DNA from: Kiritimatiellia bacterium
GTDB taxonomy: Bacteria > Verrucomicrobiota > Kiritimatiellia > RFP12 > JAAYLN01
Length of the DNA stretch: 32,015 nt
Assembly: GCA_017458965.1 (NCBI GenBank)
Contig: JAFSZJ010000015.1
Coordinates: 1-32,015, forward strand
Direction of reading: 5' to 3'
A program made the translations under genes and the position numbers. The notes below the pieces were generated by a model. That model ran no database searches and was not told the DNA's origin. It worked only from the letters and a program-made list of their open reading frames with translations. This document shows, piece after piece, positions 8,084-16,162 of the stretch. Numbering within the stretch: position 1 is the first letter of the stretch; the number at the start of each line of letters is the position of its first letter.

Positions 8084-9501
8084 GGATGAATATGGACGCG
8101 GATCAGAAAATCGAAGAGCTCGCGGACGGATCGTCGGTCAGCCACGGGATACGCACGTCCGTCTTCGACCCGCGCGATTTCGGCGCGAAGGGCGACGGGC
8201 TTGCCAAGGACACCGCCGCTATCCAGCGCGCGATCGACGAATGCTCGCGCTTCGGCGGCGGCAGGGTGGTGCTATCGCGGGGCAGGTTCCTCTCCGGGAT
8301 GGTCTCTCTCAAGGACGGCGTGGACCTCCACATCGACGCAAGCGCCGTCCTGCTCGGTTCCGAGGACGACGCCGACTTCCCGACCAACGCGCCCAGCGCC
8401 ATCCTCGACCCGTGCAAGACATGCCGCGGCCGTACCACCGCCCTCGTCGTCGCCGACGGCTGCCGCAATGTCGCTCTAACCGGACGCGGACGGATCGACT
8501 GCAACGGCATGGCGTATGTGCAGCTATCCAACAGCCGCGGCTACGGCTACGAGAACGAGGGCAACGCAGGCGACGACGCGAAGCCGCTCGGGGACGACGA
8601 GTGGGTGAACTGGAGATACCGTCGCATCCCGGGCAAGCTCGGTCCACCGCGGATGGTCCTGTTCGCCGGTTGCCAGGACGTGCTGGTGGAGGACGTGTCG
8701 CTTGTCAATCCCGCCGCCGGCTGGGGCTACTGGGTGACCGGCTGCGAACGCGTCGTCTTCGAGCGCGCCAAGGTGCTGGCCAACCCCGACATGCCGAACA
8801 ACGATGGCATCCACCTCAATGCGTCAACGGACATCTCGATCTCCAACTGCCGCATCGTCGCCGGCGACGACGCGATCGTCGTCAGGTGCAACAACCGTCC
8901 GTTCCGCGACGGACTCAACCGCGTATGCGAGCGGGTGACGGTGTCGAACTGCCAGCTGACGAGCCACGCGAACGCCATCCGCATCGGCTGGCTCAACGAC
9001 GGCGTGGTGAGGAACTGCGTATTCACCAACCTCGCCGTGACCGACTCGGCCTGCGGCATCGGCATCGATCTGCCGCCGTTCGAGAAGGGCATGGACGACT
9101 ACGGACGCGAGGCGTCGCTCTACGAGAACCTGGTCTTCTCGACCATCGTCATGGACCGCGTCTACTCCTCGCCCGTGCGCTTCGACATCACCGGCGAGGA
9201 AGCCACGCGCATGGAGGCGATCCGCGCGATCACCTTCTCCGACATCCGCGCCCGCGCCTACAAGTTCCCTGATCTGCGCGCCGGCGGCGGACGCGCCGTG
9301 GAGGATGTCGTCTTCCGCGGTTGCGCGTTCACCCGCTGCGCCGACGGCGCCTTCCCGGGCGACTGGCGGCAGAAGGGCGCCGCGTACTGGTGGAACGAGG
9401 GACGCGAGGACTTCCCCGGGCTGAAAGGCGTGAGGTACGAGGGTTGCACCTTCACCGATGAGGCGGCGAAACGCGCGCCTTCCACGGACTCCTTCGAGTA
9501 G
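8080..9501 (+). CDS. Polygalacturonase-like right-handed beta-helix hydrolase, GH28
   Basis: This protein has the pectinase-type N-terminus FDPRDFGAKGDG with DTAAIQRAIDEC, followed by beta-helix coils. It carries the GH28 core: NNDGIH near residue 240, equivalent to NTDG, and AGDDAIVV near 264, which supplies the catalytic Asp pair. The third motif, canonically GHGxS, appears as SHANAIRIG, so the family histidine is displaced or replaced. This is common in GH28 branches acting on rhamnogalacturonan or xylogalacturonan rather than plain homogalacturonan. No signal peptide is evident. Translation can start at ATG 8080, overlapping the GH20 stop, or at the in-frame ATGs at 8086 and 8092. It forms an operon with GH20. 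The exact substrate is not determined. Confidence 0.85.
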   Translation: MRMNMDADQKIEELADGSSVSHGIRTSVFDPRDFGAKGDGLAKDTAAIQRAIDECSRFGGGRVVLSRGRFLSGMVSLKDGVDLHIDASAVLLGSEDDADFPTNAPSAILDPCKTCRGRTTALVVADGCRNVALTGRGRIDCNGMAYVQLSNSRGYGYENEGNAGDDAKPLGDDEWVNWRYRRIPGKLGPPRMVLFAGCQDVLVEDVSLVNPAAGWGYWVTGCERVVFERAKVLANPDMPNNDGIHLNASTDISISNCRIVAGDDAIVVRCNNRPFRDGLNRVCERVTVSNCQLTSHANAIRIGWLNDGVVRNCVFTNLAVTDSACGIGIDLPPFEKGMDDYGREASLYENLVFSTIVMDRVYSSPVRFDITGEEATRMEAIRAITFSDIRARAYKFPDLRAGGGRAVEDVVFRGCAFTRCADGAFPGDWRQKGAAYWWNEGREDFPGLKGVRYEGCTFTDEAAKRAPSTDSFE

Positions 9502-9609
9502 CACGGGTTGTTGTCGCAGCTCCCAGAATTGCGATGATCAGATACAGGCCTGAAGGTCGGGACTTTTGAATTCCGGCCGCCCCAACGACCCAATGGCGGA
9601 ATGGCTTGG

Positions 9610-9618
9610 TGGTAAAAT
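9610..9618 (+). promoter_or_regulatory. Extended -10 promoter candidate TGGTAAAAT
   Basis: A TGn extended -10 with TAAAAT lies 7 nt before the ATG at 9626, so transcription would begin at or next to that start codon. The 115-bp gap upstream (9502-9616) shows no gene and no clear terminator. The promoter now drives only a truncated gene. Confidence 0.4.
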
Positions 9619-9883
9619 GTCCGACATGGAGAAATACTTGAACAACGCGAATCTAAAAGTCGAGGCACTGGCGGACAACATCGTGCGCGTCCGCATGGCG
9701 CGCGACGGAAGGTGGCCGGAGTCGGCCATGAACCGCTATGGGGTCATCGCCGATAGGCCGGTACGCGCGGGGCGCGACTCGCTGGTTTTCAGCAAGGTCG
9801 CGCCTGGCTACCACTCGAAGGTCGCAGGCGTGGCGGTCAAAATCATTGGCATGCCGCCCAGCACCGTCGTCTTCATGCGTTGA
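9617..9883 (+). pseudogene. Truncated N-terminus, probably of a GH31-like glycosidase
   Basis: This frame of about 88 residues (ATG at 9617 or 9626) contains LKVEALADNIVRVRMARDGRWPES followed by beta-rich sequence and stops soon after. The pattern matches the mutarotase-like N-terminal domain found in front of GH31 alpha-glucosidase/xylosidase barrels. No catalytic barrel follows in any frame, because the GH78 gene begins 51 bp later. I therefore interpret it as the stump of a deleted hydrolase that still carries its own promoter motif. It could instead be a small unrelated protein; the family match is from pattern recognition only. Confidence 0.45.
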
Positions 9884-9933
9884 CGTATCTGCCCGGCAGA
9901 AATCAGAACACCCCCCTTACGTAATCCTTCGCA

Positions 9934-12402
9934 ATGGAGACGGAAATCCCTATGGCAGTTCGCCGCATCTTCATAGACCGCGATCCGGGGGGCGGATCCC
10001 CGGATGACGACGGACGCCGCCGCGTTTGGCTTGCGAAATGGATCCGCGCGGCGGGCGACAATGGCCTTTGCCCCGGCGTGTGGGCCTTCCGCCGGCGCTT
10101 CAAACTCGAGTCGTCCGCGACCCTGCGTCTCCATGTCACCGCCGACCAGCGCTACGACCTGTGGATCGACGGCGCATGGGCTGGTTTTGGTAGCGAGCGC
10201 GGCCTTCACAACTCCTGGTTCTACGAGAGCTACGAGGTGGACCTCGCGGCGGGATGCCACGTTATCGTGGCGCGCGTGTGGTGGACTGGCGAGGCGTCCC
10301 CGATGACGCACACCGGCCACGCGACCGCCGACCGCCCCGGCTTCCTGCTCCATGCCGAGGAGCCATTCGACAGGACGATAGATACCGCGCCGGAGACATG
10401 GGAGGCACTACCGCTGGCCGGATATTCGCTTCTCAACCCATGGGACCAGTACGAGGGCGTCTATGTGGAGGTCGGAGCCCGCACGAAACTTGATGGCCGG
10501 TCACACCCCTGGGGCTTCGAGGCCGGCGAGTGCGACGGCTGGACGCCGGCGGTCGCGAACGGGCTTCCGCTTCGCTTCAGGGCGACGCCGACATTCGTCG
10601 GCAAATGGCATTGCCTGACGCCCGGCACACTGCCGCCGATGCGGCAGTCGCGCGGCCCTTGCGGCGAAGTGCGCTTTGCGGTCGCGTTGCCCTTGGACAA
10701 GACCGGTGCACCTGGCGGCAGTCCGGCGGATTTCGGGCGCGACCCCGTATGCGTCGCGGCGTCCGACAGGGCGCTTGCGCAAGCCTGGGGCGCCATGCTT
10801 GCGGGCAATGGCGGGCCGGTAATCATCCCGGCCCGTTCGGCGCAGCGCATTATTGTTGACTTCGGCACCTATGTCTGCGCATTCCCGCGCGTCGTCCTGT
10901 CCGGTGGCGGCGGGGCCGACATCTCGGTGCGCTGGGCCGAGGCGCTTCTGAAGGATCCGGCCGGCATAGCCAAAGGCCGGCGCGACGACATCGACGGCAA
11001 GTATTTCAGGGGGCTCGCGGATATTTTCGTGGCGGATGGCGGGGCGCATCGCCAGTTTGAATCGCTCTGGTTCGAGGCAGGCAGGTTCGCCGAAATCGTG
11101 GTGCGGACGGCCGACGAGCCGCTGGCGGTCGAGTCGCTGTCGCTGCGGGAGACGCACTACCCGATCGACTGGGCGTATCGCTTTGAAACGGACGACTCGC
11201 GCTGGGCGGCGGCGCTGCCGATCATGGGGCGCACGCTTGAGATGTGCTCCCATGAGAGCTATTTCGACTGCCCCTACTATGAGCAGCTCATGTACGGCGG
11301 GGACACGCGCCTTGAGGTGCTGGCGACATACGCGACCACGCGCGACGACCGTCTTCCGCGCAAGGCGATGGTTGTTTTTGATCGAACGCGATCCGAAGCC
11401 GGCTTTACCCTTTCCCGCCAGTCCCCTGACGAGCCGCTTGTCATCCCCACCTACGCGCTCCACTTCGTCCAGATGGTCGCCGATTACGCGCTATGGCGCG
11501 GCGACAGGGATTTCGTCCGCAAACGGCTAAGCGGCGTACGCGCCGTTCTCCAGGCCTGGGGCGAGCGCATTGGCGTGGACGGCCTTGTGCGCAACCCGCT
11601 CGGCTGGAACTTCATCGACTGGAACCCGACATGGGAGGGGGGCGTCCAGCCGAATGGAGGAATCGGATGCGTGAGCCCGGTGAACAACCTGCACTTCGCA
11701 TGGACGCTGAAAATGGCGGCGGACGTGGAGGACTGGGTGGGCGATCCCGAATTCTCCGCCTGGGACCGGCGCCAGGCGGAGCGCATAGGCCGTGCGGTCG
11801 TGGCGGCATACTGGGACGAAGATCGGCATCTTTTCGCGGAGGACGAGTCGCACACCCGCTTCATCGAGCATACGCAGTGCATGGCCGCCCTTGGCGGGTT
11901 TGTGCCACAGGGTGCCGACGAGGCGTTTGGCGAGTCGCTTGCGACGGCGCCAGACCTGGACCGGGCATCGGTCTATTACCGCTCATACCTGATCGACGCC
12001 TTTCGCGCGTTGCGCCGCCCGCTCGACATGCACCGATGCTTCGACCTCTGGTTCACGCTTAAGCCGCTTGGTCTGCGTACGGTCCTTGAACAGCCGGAAC
12101 CTTCCCGCTCCGACTGCCATGCCTGGGGCTCGCACCCGATGTACCACGCCATAGCGTCCGTGGCTGGGATCCGGCCAGCGGCGCCAGGTTTCGCGTCCGT
12201 GCTGATTGAGCCGCTTCCGGGTCCGCTTAGGCGCCTGCGCTGCGAAGTCCCGCATCCGTCTGGCGGTGCCGTATCGCTTGACATCGCGCTTGAGAACGGT
12301 CATTGGATCGGCGCGGCCGAAACTCCGAAGGGCACCCCGGCGACGCTCATCCTGAACGGCAAGACGCATACCTGGCCCGGCGGCCCAATCAGCATTGCCT
12401 AG
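9934..12402 (+). CDS. Alpha-L-rhamnosidase, GH78
   Basis: This large glycosidase is expected to release alpha-linked L-rhamnose from pectic or other rhamnose-containing glycans by an inverting mechanism. The N-terminal half is beta-rich, starting with a WLAKWIRA-type segment followed by a carbohydrate-binding-like fold. The (alpha/alpha)6 barrel carries the family signature ESYFDCPYYEQLMYGGDTRLE near residues 440-460 and the acidic stretch around FIDWNPTWEGG. Its end holds SDCHAWGSHPMYH near residue 728, and a C-terminal beta domain completes it. Length, 822 residues, fits GH78. There is no signal peptide, so it may act inside the cell on imported oligosaccharides. Starts at 9934 and 9952 are both possible, and neither has a good ribosome-binding site. 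The next gene follows after 16 bp. Confidence 0.87.
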   Translation: METEIPMAVRRIFIDRDPGGGSPDDDGRRRVWLAKWIRAAGDNGLCPGVWAFRRRFKLESSATLRLHVTADQRYDLWIDGAWAGFGSERGLHNSWFYESYEVDLAAGCHVIVARVWWTGEASPMTHTGHATADRPGFLLHAEEPFDRTIDTAPETWEALPLAGYSLLNPWDQYEGVYVEVGARTKLDGRSHPWGFEAGECDGWTPAVANGLPLRFRATPTFVGKWHCLTPGTLPPMRQSRGPCGEVRFAVALPLDKTGAPGGSPADFGRDPVCVAASDRALAQAWGAMLAGNGGPVIIPARSAQRIIVDFGTYVCAFPRVVLSGGGGADISVRWAEALLKDPAGIAKGRRDDIDGKYFRGLADIFVADGGAHRQFESLWFEAGRFAEIVVRTADEPLAVESLSLRETHYPIDWAYRFETDDSRWAAALPIMGRTLEMCSHESYFDCPYYEQLMYGGDTRLEVLATYATTRDDRLPRKAMVVFDRTRSEAGFTLSRQSPDEPLVIPTYALHFVQMVADYALWRGDRDFVRKRLSGVRAVLQAWGERIGVDGLVRNPLGWNFIDWNPTWEGGVQPNGGIGCVSPVNNLHFAWTLKMAADVEDWVGDPEFSAWDRRQAERIGRAVVAAYWDEDRHLFAEDESHTRFIEHTQCMAALGGFVPQGADEAFGESLATAPDLDRASVYYRSYLIDAFRALRRPLDMHRCFDLWFTLKPLGLRTVLEQPEPSRSDCHAWGSHPMYHAIASVAGIRPAAPGFASVLIEPLPGPLRRLRCEVPHPSGGAVSLDIALENGHWIGAAETPKGTPATLILNGKTHTWPGGPISIA

Positions 12403-12405
12403 AGC

Positions 12406-12410
12406 GGAGG
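12406..12410 (+). promoter_or_regulatory. Ribosome-binding site fixing the first GH5 start
   Basis: GGAGG lies 8 nt before the ATG at 12419 and just after the GH78 stop. It favours 12419 over the in-frame TTG at 12395. Confidence 0.75.
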
Positions 12411-12418
12411 ACCCGACC

Positions 12419-13462
12419 ATGAACGCAACGATTTCGCGGGAACCGTCCTTGGTTGACGACTGGAGACCGGCGGCGCGATGGCGGGGCTTCAACCTTCTTG
12501 GGATGTTTCGCTGCCCAACAACGGGTCTGGCCCCAGACCCAAGGGTTGACGGCCATTTCCCCGAGTGGGAGTTCCAGGCGCTTGCCGACTGGGGTTTCAA
12601 CTTCGCTCGCCTTCCCATCGACTACCGCATCCTCGTCAGGGGCGACAGCTGGACCAACATCGACGAAGGCCAGATGGCGAAGGTCGACGAGGCGATTGAG
12701 TTCGGGCGCCGGTACGGCATCCATGTGCAGATCGCGCTCCACCGCATTCCCGGATACTGCATCCTCGACGAGACCGAGGCGTTCCCGCTCGGCACGAGTC
12801 CCGTGGCGCAGGAGGCCGCGTGCGAGATGTGGGCCGCGTTCGCAAAGCGCTGGAAGGGTGTTCCGAACGAAGTCCTTTCCTTCAATCTCTTCAACGAGCC
12901 CTACCGACACACGGCGGGCACGAACTACCTCCCGCTCTGCAAGAAGCTCATCAAGGCCATCAGGGATGTCGATCCCGGCCGCTTCATCATGGTGGACGGC
13001 AACGAATGCGCGGGAGAACCGGTGCCGGAACTCTACGATGTTCCGTCCGTCGGGCAGGCATTCCGCGGCTACACCCCGCATGCGGTGACGCATTACGGGG
13101 CTGAATTCATCGGCGGAATCCCGAAGACTGCGCCGACATGGCCTCTTGCGCCGGGATATGCCAGCGGATGGCTTATGGAGACGCCGGAGGCAACGGTCGC
13201 GAAGTACCAAAGCGCGCTCGACGCGGGCGAATTCTGCATGGTCGGGGAGTTCGGATGCCGTGCAAGCACGCCCCATGCCGTCGCCCTCGCCTGGATGGAG
13301 CATTGCCTCCGGCTATGGCAGTCAAAGAACCTTGGCTGGGCGCTCTGGAACCTGAAGGGCGTCTTCGGCGTACTCGATTCGGGACGTGGCGACGTCGCCT
13401 ACGAGGACTTCAATGGACACCAGCTCGATCGCGAAATGCTTGAGCTACTTAGGTCGTTCTAG
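12419..13462 (+). CDS. Glycoside hydrolase family 5 (cellulase-type) enzyme, copy 1
   Basis: This 347-residue TIM-barrel protein belongs to GH5 of clan GH-A, which includes retaining endo-glucanases and mannanases. It shows the early RGFNLLGMF segment, WGFNFARLPIDYR, and the barrel strand with ALHRIPGYC. The acid/base Glu is in NLFNEPY near residue 158. The nucleophile Glu is in MVGEFGC near 276, followed by the WALWNL substrate platform. No signal peptide or binding module is present. It is clearly paralogous to the GH5 at 24427, with the same FNLLGMF, GHFPE and WGFNFARLP blocks. Position between GH78 and GH38 suggests a role on the same heteroglycan. Substrate is not predictable from the motifs. 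Confidence 0.87.
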   Translation: MNATISREPSLVDDWRPAARWRGFNLLGMFRCPTTGLAPDPRVDGHFPEWEFQALADWGFNFARLPIDYRILVRGDSWTNIDEGQMAKVDEAIEFGRRYGIHVQIALHRIPGYCILDETEAFPLGTSPVAQEAACEMWAAFAKRWKGVPNEVLSFNLFNEPYRHTAGTNYLPLCKKLIKAIRDVDPGRFIMVDGNECAGEPVPELYDVPSVGQAFRGYTPHAVTHYGAEFIGGIPKTAPTWPLAPGYASGWLMETPEATVAKYQSALDAGEFCMVGEFGCRASTPHAVALAWMEHCLRLWQSKNLGWALWNLKGVFGVLDSGRGDVAYEDFNGHQLDREMLELLRSF

Positions 13463-13465
13463 CGA

Positions 13466-14836
13466 ATGAAAGCTATGACTGCATATTCGTTGGTGACGCG
13501 GGACGGACGTAGGCTCGTATCGCGAGAAGAGGATGGCAGGACGGTATTTGAACTGGTCGCCGTCGATGCGCTTCCGGCTGGTCTGCCACCCGTCCGCCAA
13601 TGGACGATCTACGGCGTCAAGTCCGCCCATTCCGACCTTGGCCTCCATCGCTCCAACTACATCCAGCGCAAGGGCTCCGTGCGGCGGCTCGAACTCGCGA
13701 AGGAGCTTTTCGACGCGGACCGGCGCCCGGACTCCGACCCTGCGGCATTCCGATATGTGCAGGAAGGCTGGTGGGGATGGTTCAACTACCTGGCGGAGCG
13801 CGGCGAGGATAAGACGCGCGCCGATTTCGCGGACCTTCTTCGGCGCGGACGGCTTGACATCGGTCTTTCGCTCTGCGGCGGCACGACTCATATCTTCGGC
13901 TACGAGGAACTGTCGCGTTCGCTCTATCCGCTCCGCGAATTGCGGTCGAAGTGGGGCGTCGAAGGGCATACCTCGCAGCTTGTCGACAATCCAGGGGTAT
14001 CGTCCGCCGTCATCGACCCGTATGTCGATGCTGGCATCGACAACCTAGTGTTCTGGCCGAACGGGTGGGTGCTTGAGCAACTTTGCTGCGGCGGGTCGCC
14101 GAACCGCATGAAGATCCGCTTCGCCCCGGGCACGGACCATCCGCCCGTCTTCTGGTGGGAGGCGCCAAGCGGCAACCGGTTGCTTGTATGGTCCGGGTCC
14201 CACTACATCGGAGGCGGGCAATTCGGTCTCTCGACGGCCTTCATCGACAAGCCGTCCCATCCCCAGCCCGATAAGGCCGAGGTCCCGCCCGCCGACTGGG
14301 AACCCGACATGGAGCGGATGGAACGCGCGACTGCGGCGACGCTGGCGAGCCTTGAGCAGACGGTTCCGTATGATGTATGGCTCTTCCCCGACTACCATGA
14401 CGACGAGATCCCGTCCACGCGCCTCGCGGACGCCTTCGCGAAGTGGAACGAGAAGTGGGCGACGCCCGTCTTCCGCACGGTCGGCCGCCTCGACGACCCC
14501 TTCGACCGCCTGCGCGAAAGGTTCGCGGACAAGATCCCCGTCGTGCGCGGCGACATCTCCTGCGCCTGGGACCGGACGCTTCCGGCCGTGGCGGAACTGC
14601 TGGCGGACAAGCTCGCGGCGGACCGGCGGCTGCCACTTGCTGAGGCGCGCGCCACCGTCGCCGCCGTGAAGGCCGGCGCCGCCTTCCCGCACGACGACAT
14701 CGCGCACGGCTACGAGGCGCTTCTCCTGAATGACGACCACTCCTACGGATTCAGCGGCTATTCGGGACGGCGCTGCTACGACACCTGGGCGCAGCACCGT
14801 GACTGGATCGAGACGGCCGCCCGCATGGCGAAGTAA
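13466..14836 (+). pseudogene. GH38-like alpha-mannosidase, N-terminal part of a split gene
   Basis: The 456 residues correspond to the catalytic half of a GH38-type retaining alpha-mannosidase. KSAHSDLGLH contributes the metal-binding His-Asp. The barrel continues through VFWPNGW and WLFPDYHDDEIP to the three-helix region, ending in YDTWAQHRDWIETAARMAK. In complete family members this helix region leads into beta domains and then the LENxxYRV segment. Here a stop occurs immediately and foreign DNA with its own promoter follows. The missing C-terminal domains reappear on the same strand at 16154 after an inserted ATPase gene. The piece may still be translated, but the fold would be incomplete. 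The start is ATG 13466 (or 13475), 4 bp after the first GH5 stop. Confidence 0.8.
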
Positions 14837-14842
14837 TGGTTC

Positions 14843-14902
14843 ACCAAAACGGAGTATTTTCCTTTATGGTGGTAACCAAAACGGAGAGCTGTCCATTTTG
14901 GT
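14843..14902. repeat. Triplicated 11-mer, possible operator of the inserted ATPase
   Basis: ACCAAAACGGA occurs twice in direct orientation at 14843-14853 and 14875-14885, exactly 32 bp apart. It occurs once inverted, with one mismatch, as TCCATTTTGGT at 14892-14902. The last two face each other around GAGCTG. The inverted copy ends one base before the -35 hexamer of the ATPase promoter, a position suited to a regulator. It could equally be the end structure of the mobile segment. Confidence 0.6.
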
Positions 14903-14903
14903 G

Positions 14904-14932
14904 TTGACGCTGCAATGCGTATCCGATAATAT
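14904..14932 (+). promoter_or_regulatory. Sigma-70-like promoter of ATPase 1
   Basis: TTGACG (14904-14909) and TAATAT (14927-14932) are separated by 17 bp. The -10 ends 7 nt before the ATG at 14940, with no ribosome-binding site in between, pointing to a leaderless or nearly leaderless transcript. A and T content is higher here than in surrounding genes. Confidence 0.7.
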
Positions 14933-14939
14933 CAGTAGC

Positions 14940-16148
14940 ATGAACTCATCATACCAAAGCCGCGTTTACGATGCGATCATCAGGGATCATCTGGCTGAAA
15001 ACAGACAGATGGTTTTTCTTTCCGGCCCTCGTCAATGCGGGAAGACCACACTTGCGAGGAGCATTTCGGAAATCTACCTGAACTGGGATGACGCCGATAT
15101 CCGCAAGACTGTTCTGTCCGGGCAGAGGGACACAGCTGCCCGCATCGGACTGGATGCACTGTCCGGGAAAAAGCGAGTTGTGGTTTTCGACGAGCTTCAC
15201 AAGTACCCTCGTTGGAAAAACTTTCTTAAAGGTTTCTTTGATCTTTACGGAGACGAAACCAAAATCATCGCCACGGGTTCGGCAAAGATGAATATCTACA
15301 AGCGCGGCGGTGACAGCCTGATGGGGCGCTACTTCCCATACAGAATGCATCCGCTGTCCGTGGCGGAACTTGTTGACGCATCCCTGCCTCCAGAATCGCT
15401 GATTCGCGCCCCGCGTCCAGTGCCAGATGACGGGTGGAAGGCGCTTTGCCGCTTTGGGGGCTTCCCTGAGCCCTTCACGCGCCGTAGTCCAAGATTTTCG
15501 CGCAGATGGACCGACATGCGACTTGAACAGCTCATGCATGAAGACGTAAGGACTGTGGCCCAGGTCCACGAGGTTGAGCAAATCAGGCTCCTTGCCGAAA
15601 TTCTCATGCGCAGATCGGGAGAGCAATTGTCCTGGGTTTCGCTGGCGACAGACTTGTCTGCCGACCCTAAATCGGCCAAGAAGTGGACCGAAATCCTCGA
15701 GTACCTGTACTTTGGATTTGAAATCAAGCCATGGAAGCGCAACATCGCCGATGCACTGCGGAAAACCCCGAAATGGTACCTTAGAGATTGGTCTGGAATT
15801 GATGACATCGGGAAGCGCAACGAGACCATGACGGCATGCCACCTTTTAAAGGCGGTCGAGGCCTGGACGGATTTGGGATACGGGCGATTTGATTTATGGT
15901 ATATACGCGACAAGCAGAAACGTGAAGTTGATTTCCTTGTCACCCGCGACGGAAATCCGTGGTTTTTGGCGGAGGTCAAGACCTCCGCGGCAACCCCGTC
16001 GCGGGCACTTGCCCACTTTCAATCTGCAACAGGATCCGATCATGCATTTCAGGTTGTTTTTGAAATGCCGTACGTCGGCGCCGACTGCTTCTCTCGGAAA
16101 ACCCCTGTTGCCGTTCCAGCCAGGACATTCTTCTCACAACTTGTCTAA
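14940..16148 (+). CDS. AAA (AAA_14)/DUF4143 ATPase inserted in the GH38 gene
   Basis: This 402-residue protein has Walker A GPRQCGKTT at residues 29-37, Walker B VVVFDELHK, and a sensor-like IIATGSAKM. These match the ATPase core followed by DUF4143. The C-terminus contains REVDFLVTRDG then FLAEVKTS, a D-x(n)-ExK pattern like the PD-(D/E)xK nuclease fold; whether it cuts DNA is unknown. Proteins of this class occur in many divergent copies in gut bacteria, and their role is unclear. The ATG at 14940 is chosen because the promoter lies directly before it and the longer frame runs back into GH38. The gene sits exactly between the two halves of GH38, has its own promoter and repeat cluster, and is less GC-rich than the hydrolases, all signs of horizontal entry. 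No transposase or integrase accompanies it. Confidence 0.88.
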   Translation: MNSSYQSRVYDAIIRDHLAENRQMVFLSGPRQCGKTTLARSISEIYLNWDDADIRKTVLSGQRDTAARIGLDALSGKKRVVVFDELHKYPRWKNFLKGFFDLYGDETKIIATGSAKMNIYKRGGDSLMGRYFPYRMHPLSVAELVDASLPPESLIRAPRPVPDDGWKALCRFGGFPEPFTRRSPRFSRRWTDMRLEQLMHEDVRTVAQVHEVEQIRLLAEILMRRSGEQLSWVSLATDLSADPKSAKKWTEILEYLYFGFEIKPWKRNIADALRKTPKWYLRDWSGIDDIGKRNETMTACHLLKAVEAWTDLGYGRFDLWYIRDKQKREVDFLVTRDGNPWFLAEVKTSAATPSRALAHFQSATGSDHAFQVVFEMPYVGADCFSRKTPVAVPARTFFSQLV

Positions 16149-16150
16149 AA

Positions 16151-16162
16151 TGGATGCATCCA
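16151..16162. repeat. 12-bp perfect palindrome at the right edge of the insertion
   Basis: TGGATGCATCCA begins 3 bp after the ATPase stop and is directly followed by resumed GH38 coding sequence. AATGG occurs at 14835-14839 on the left edge and at 16149-16153 on the right, a possible 5-bp target duplication that overlaps this palindrome. Confidence 0.5.

Noticed and set aside
14837-16153. Insertion sequence or transposon in GH38
   Set aside because: No transposase, integrase or long terminal inverted repeats were found; only an ATPase gene with nuclease-like C-terminus is present, so I describe it as an insertion of unknown type.
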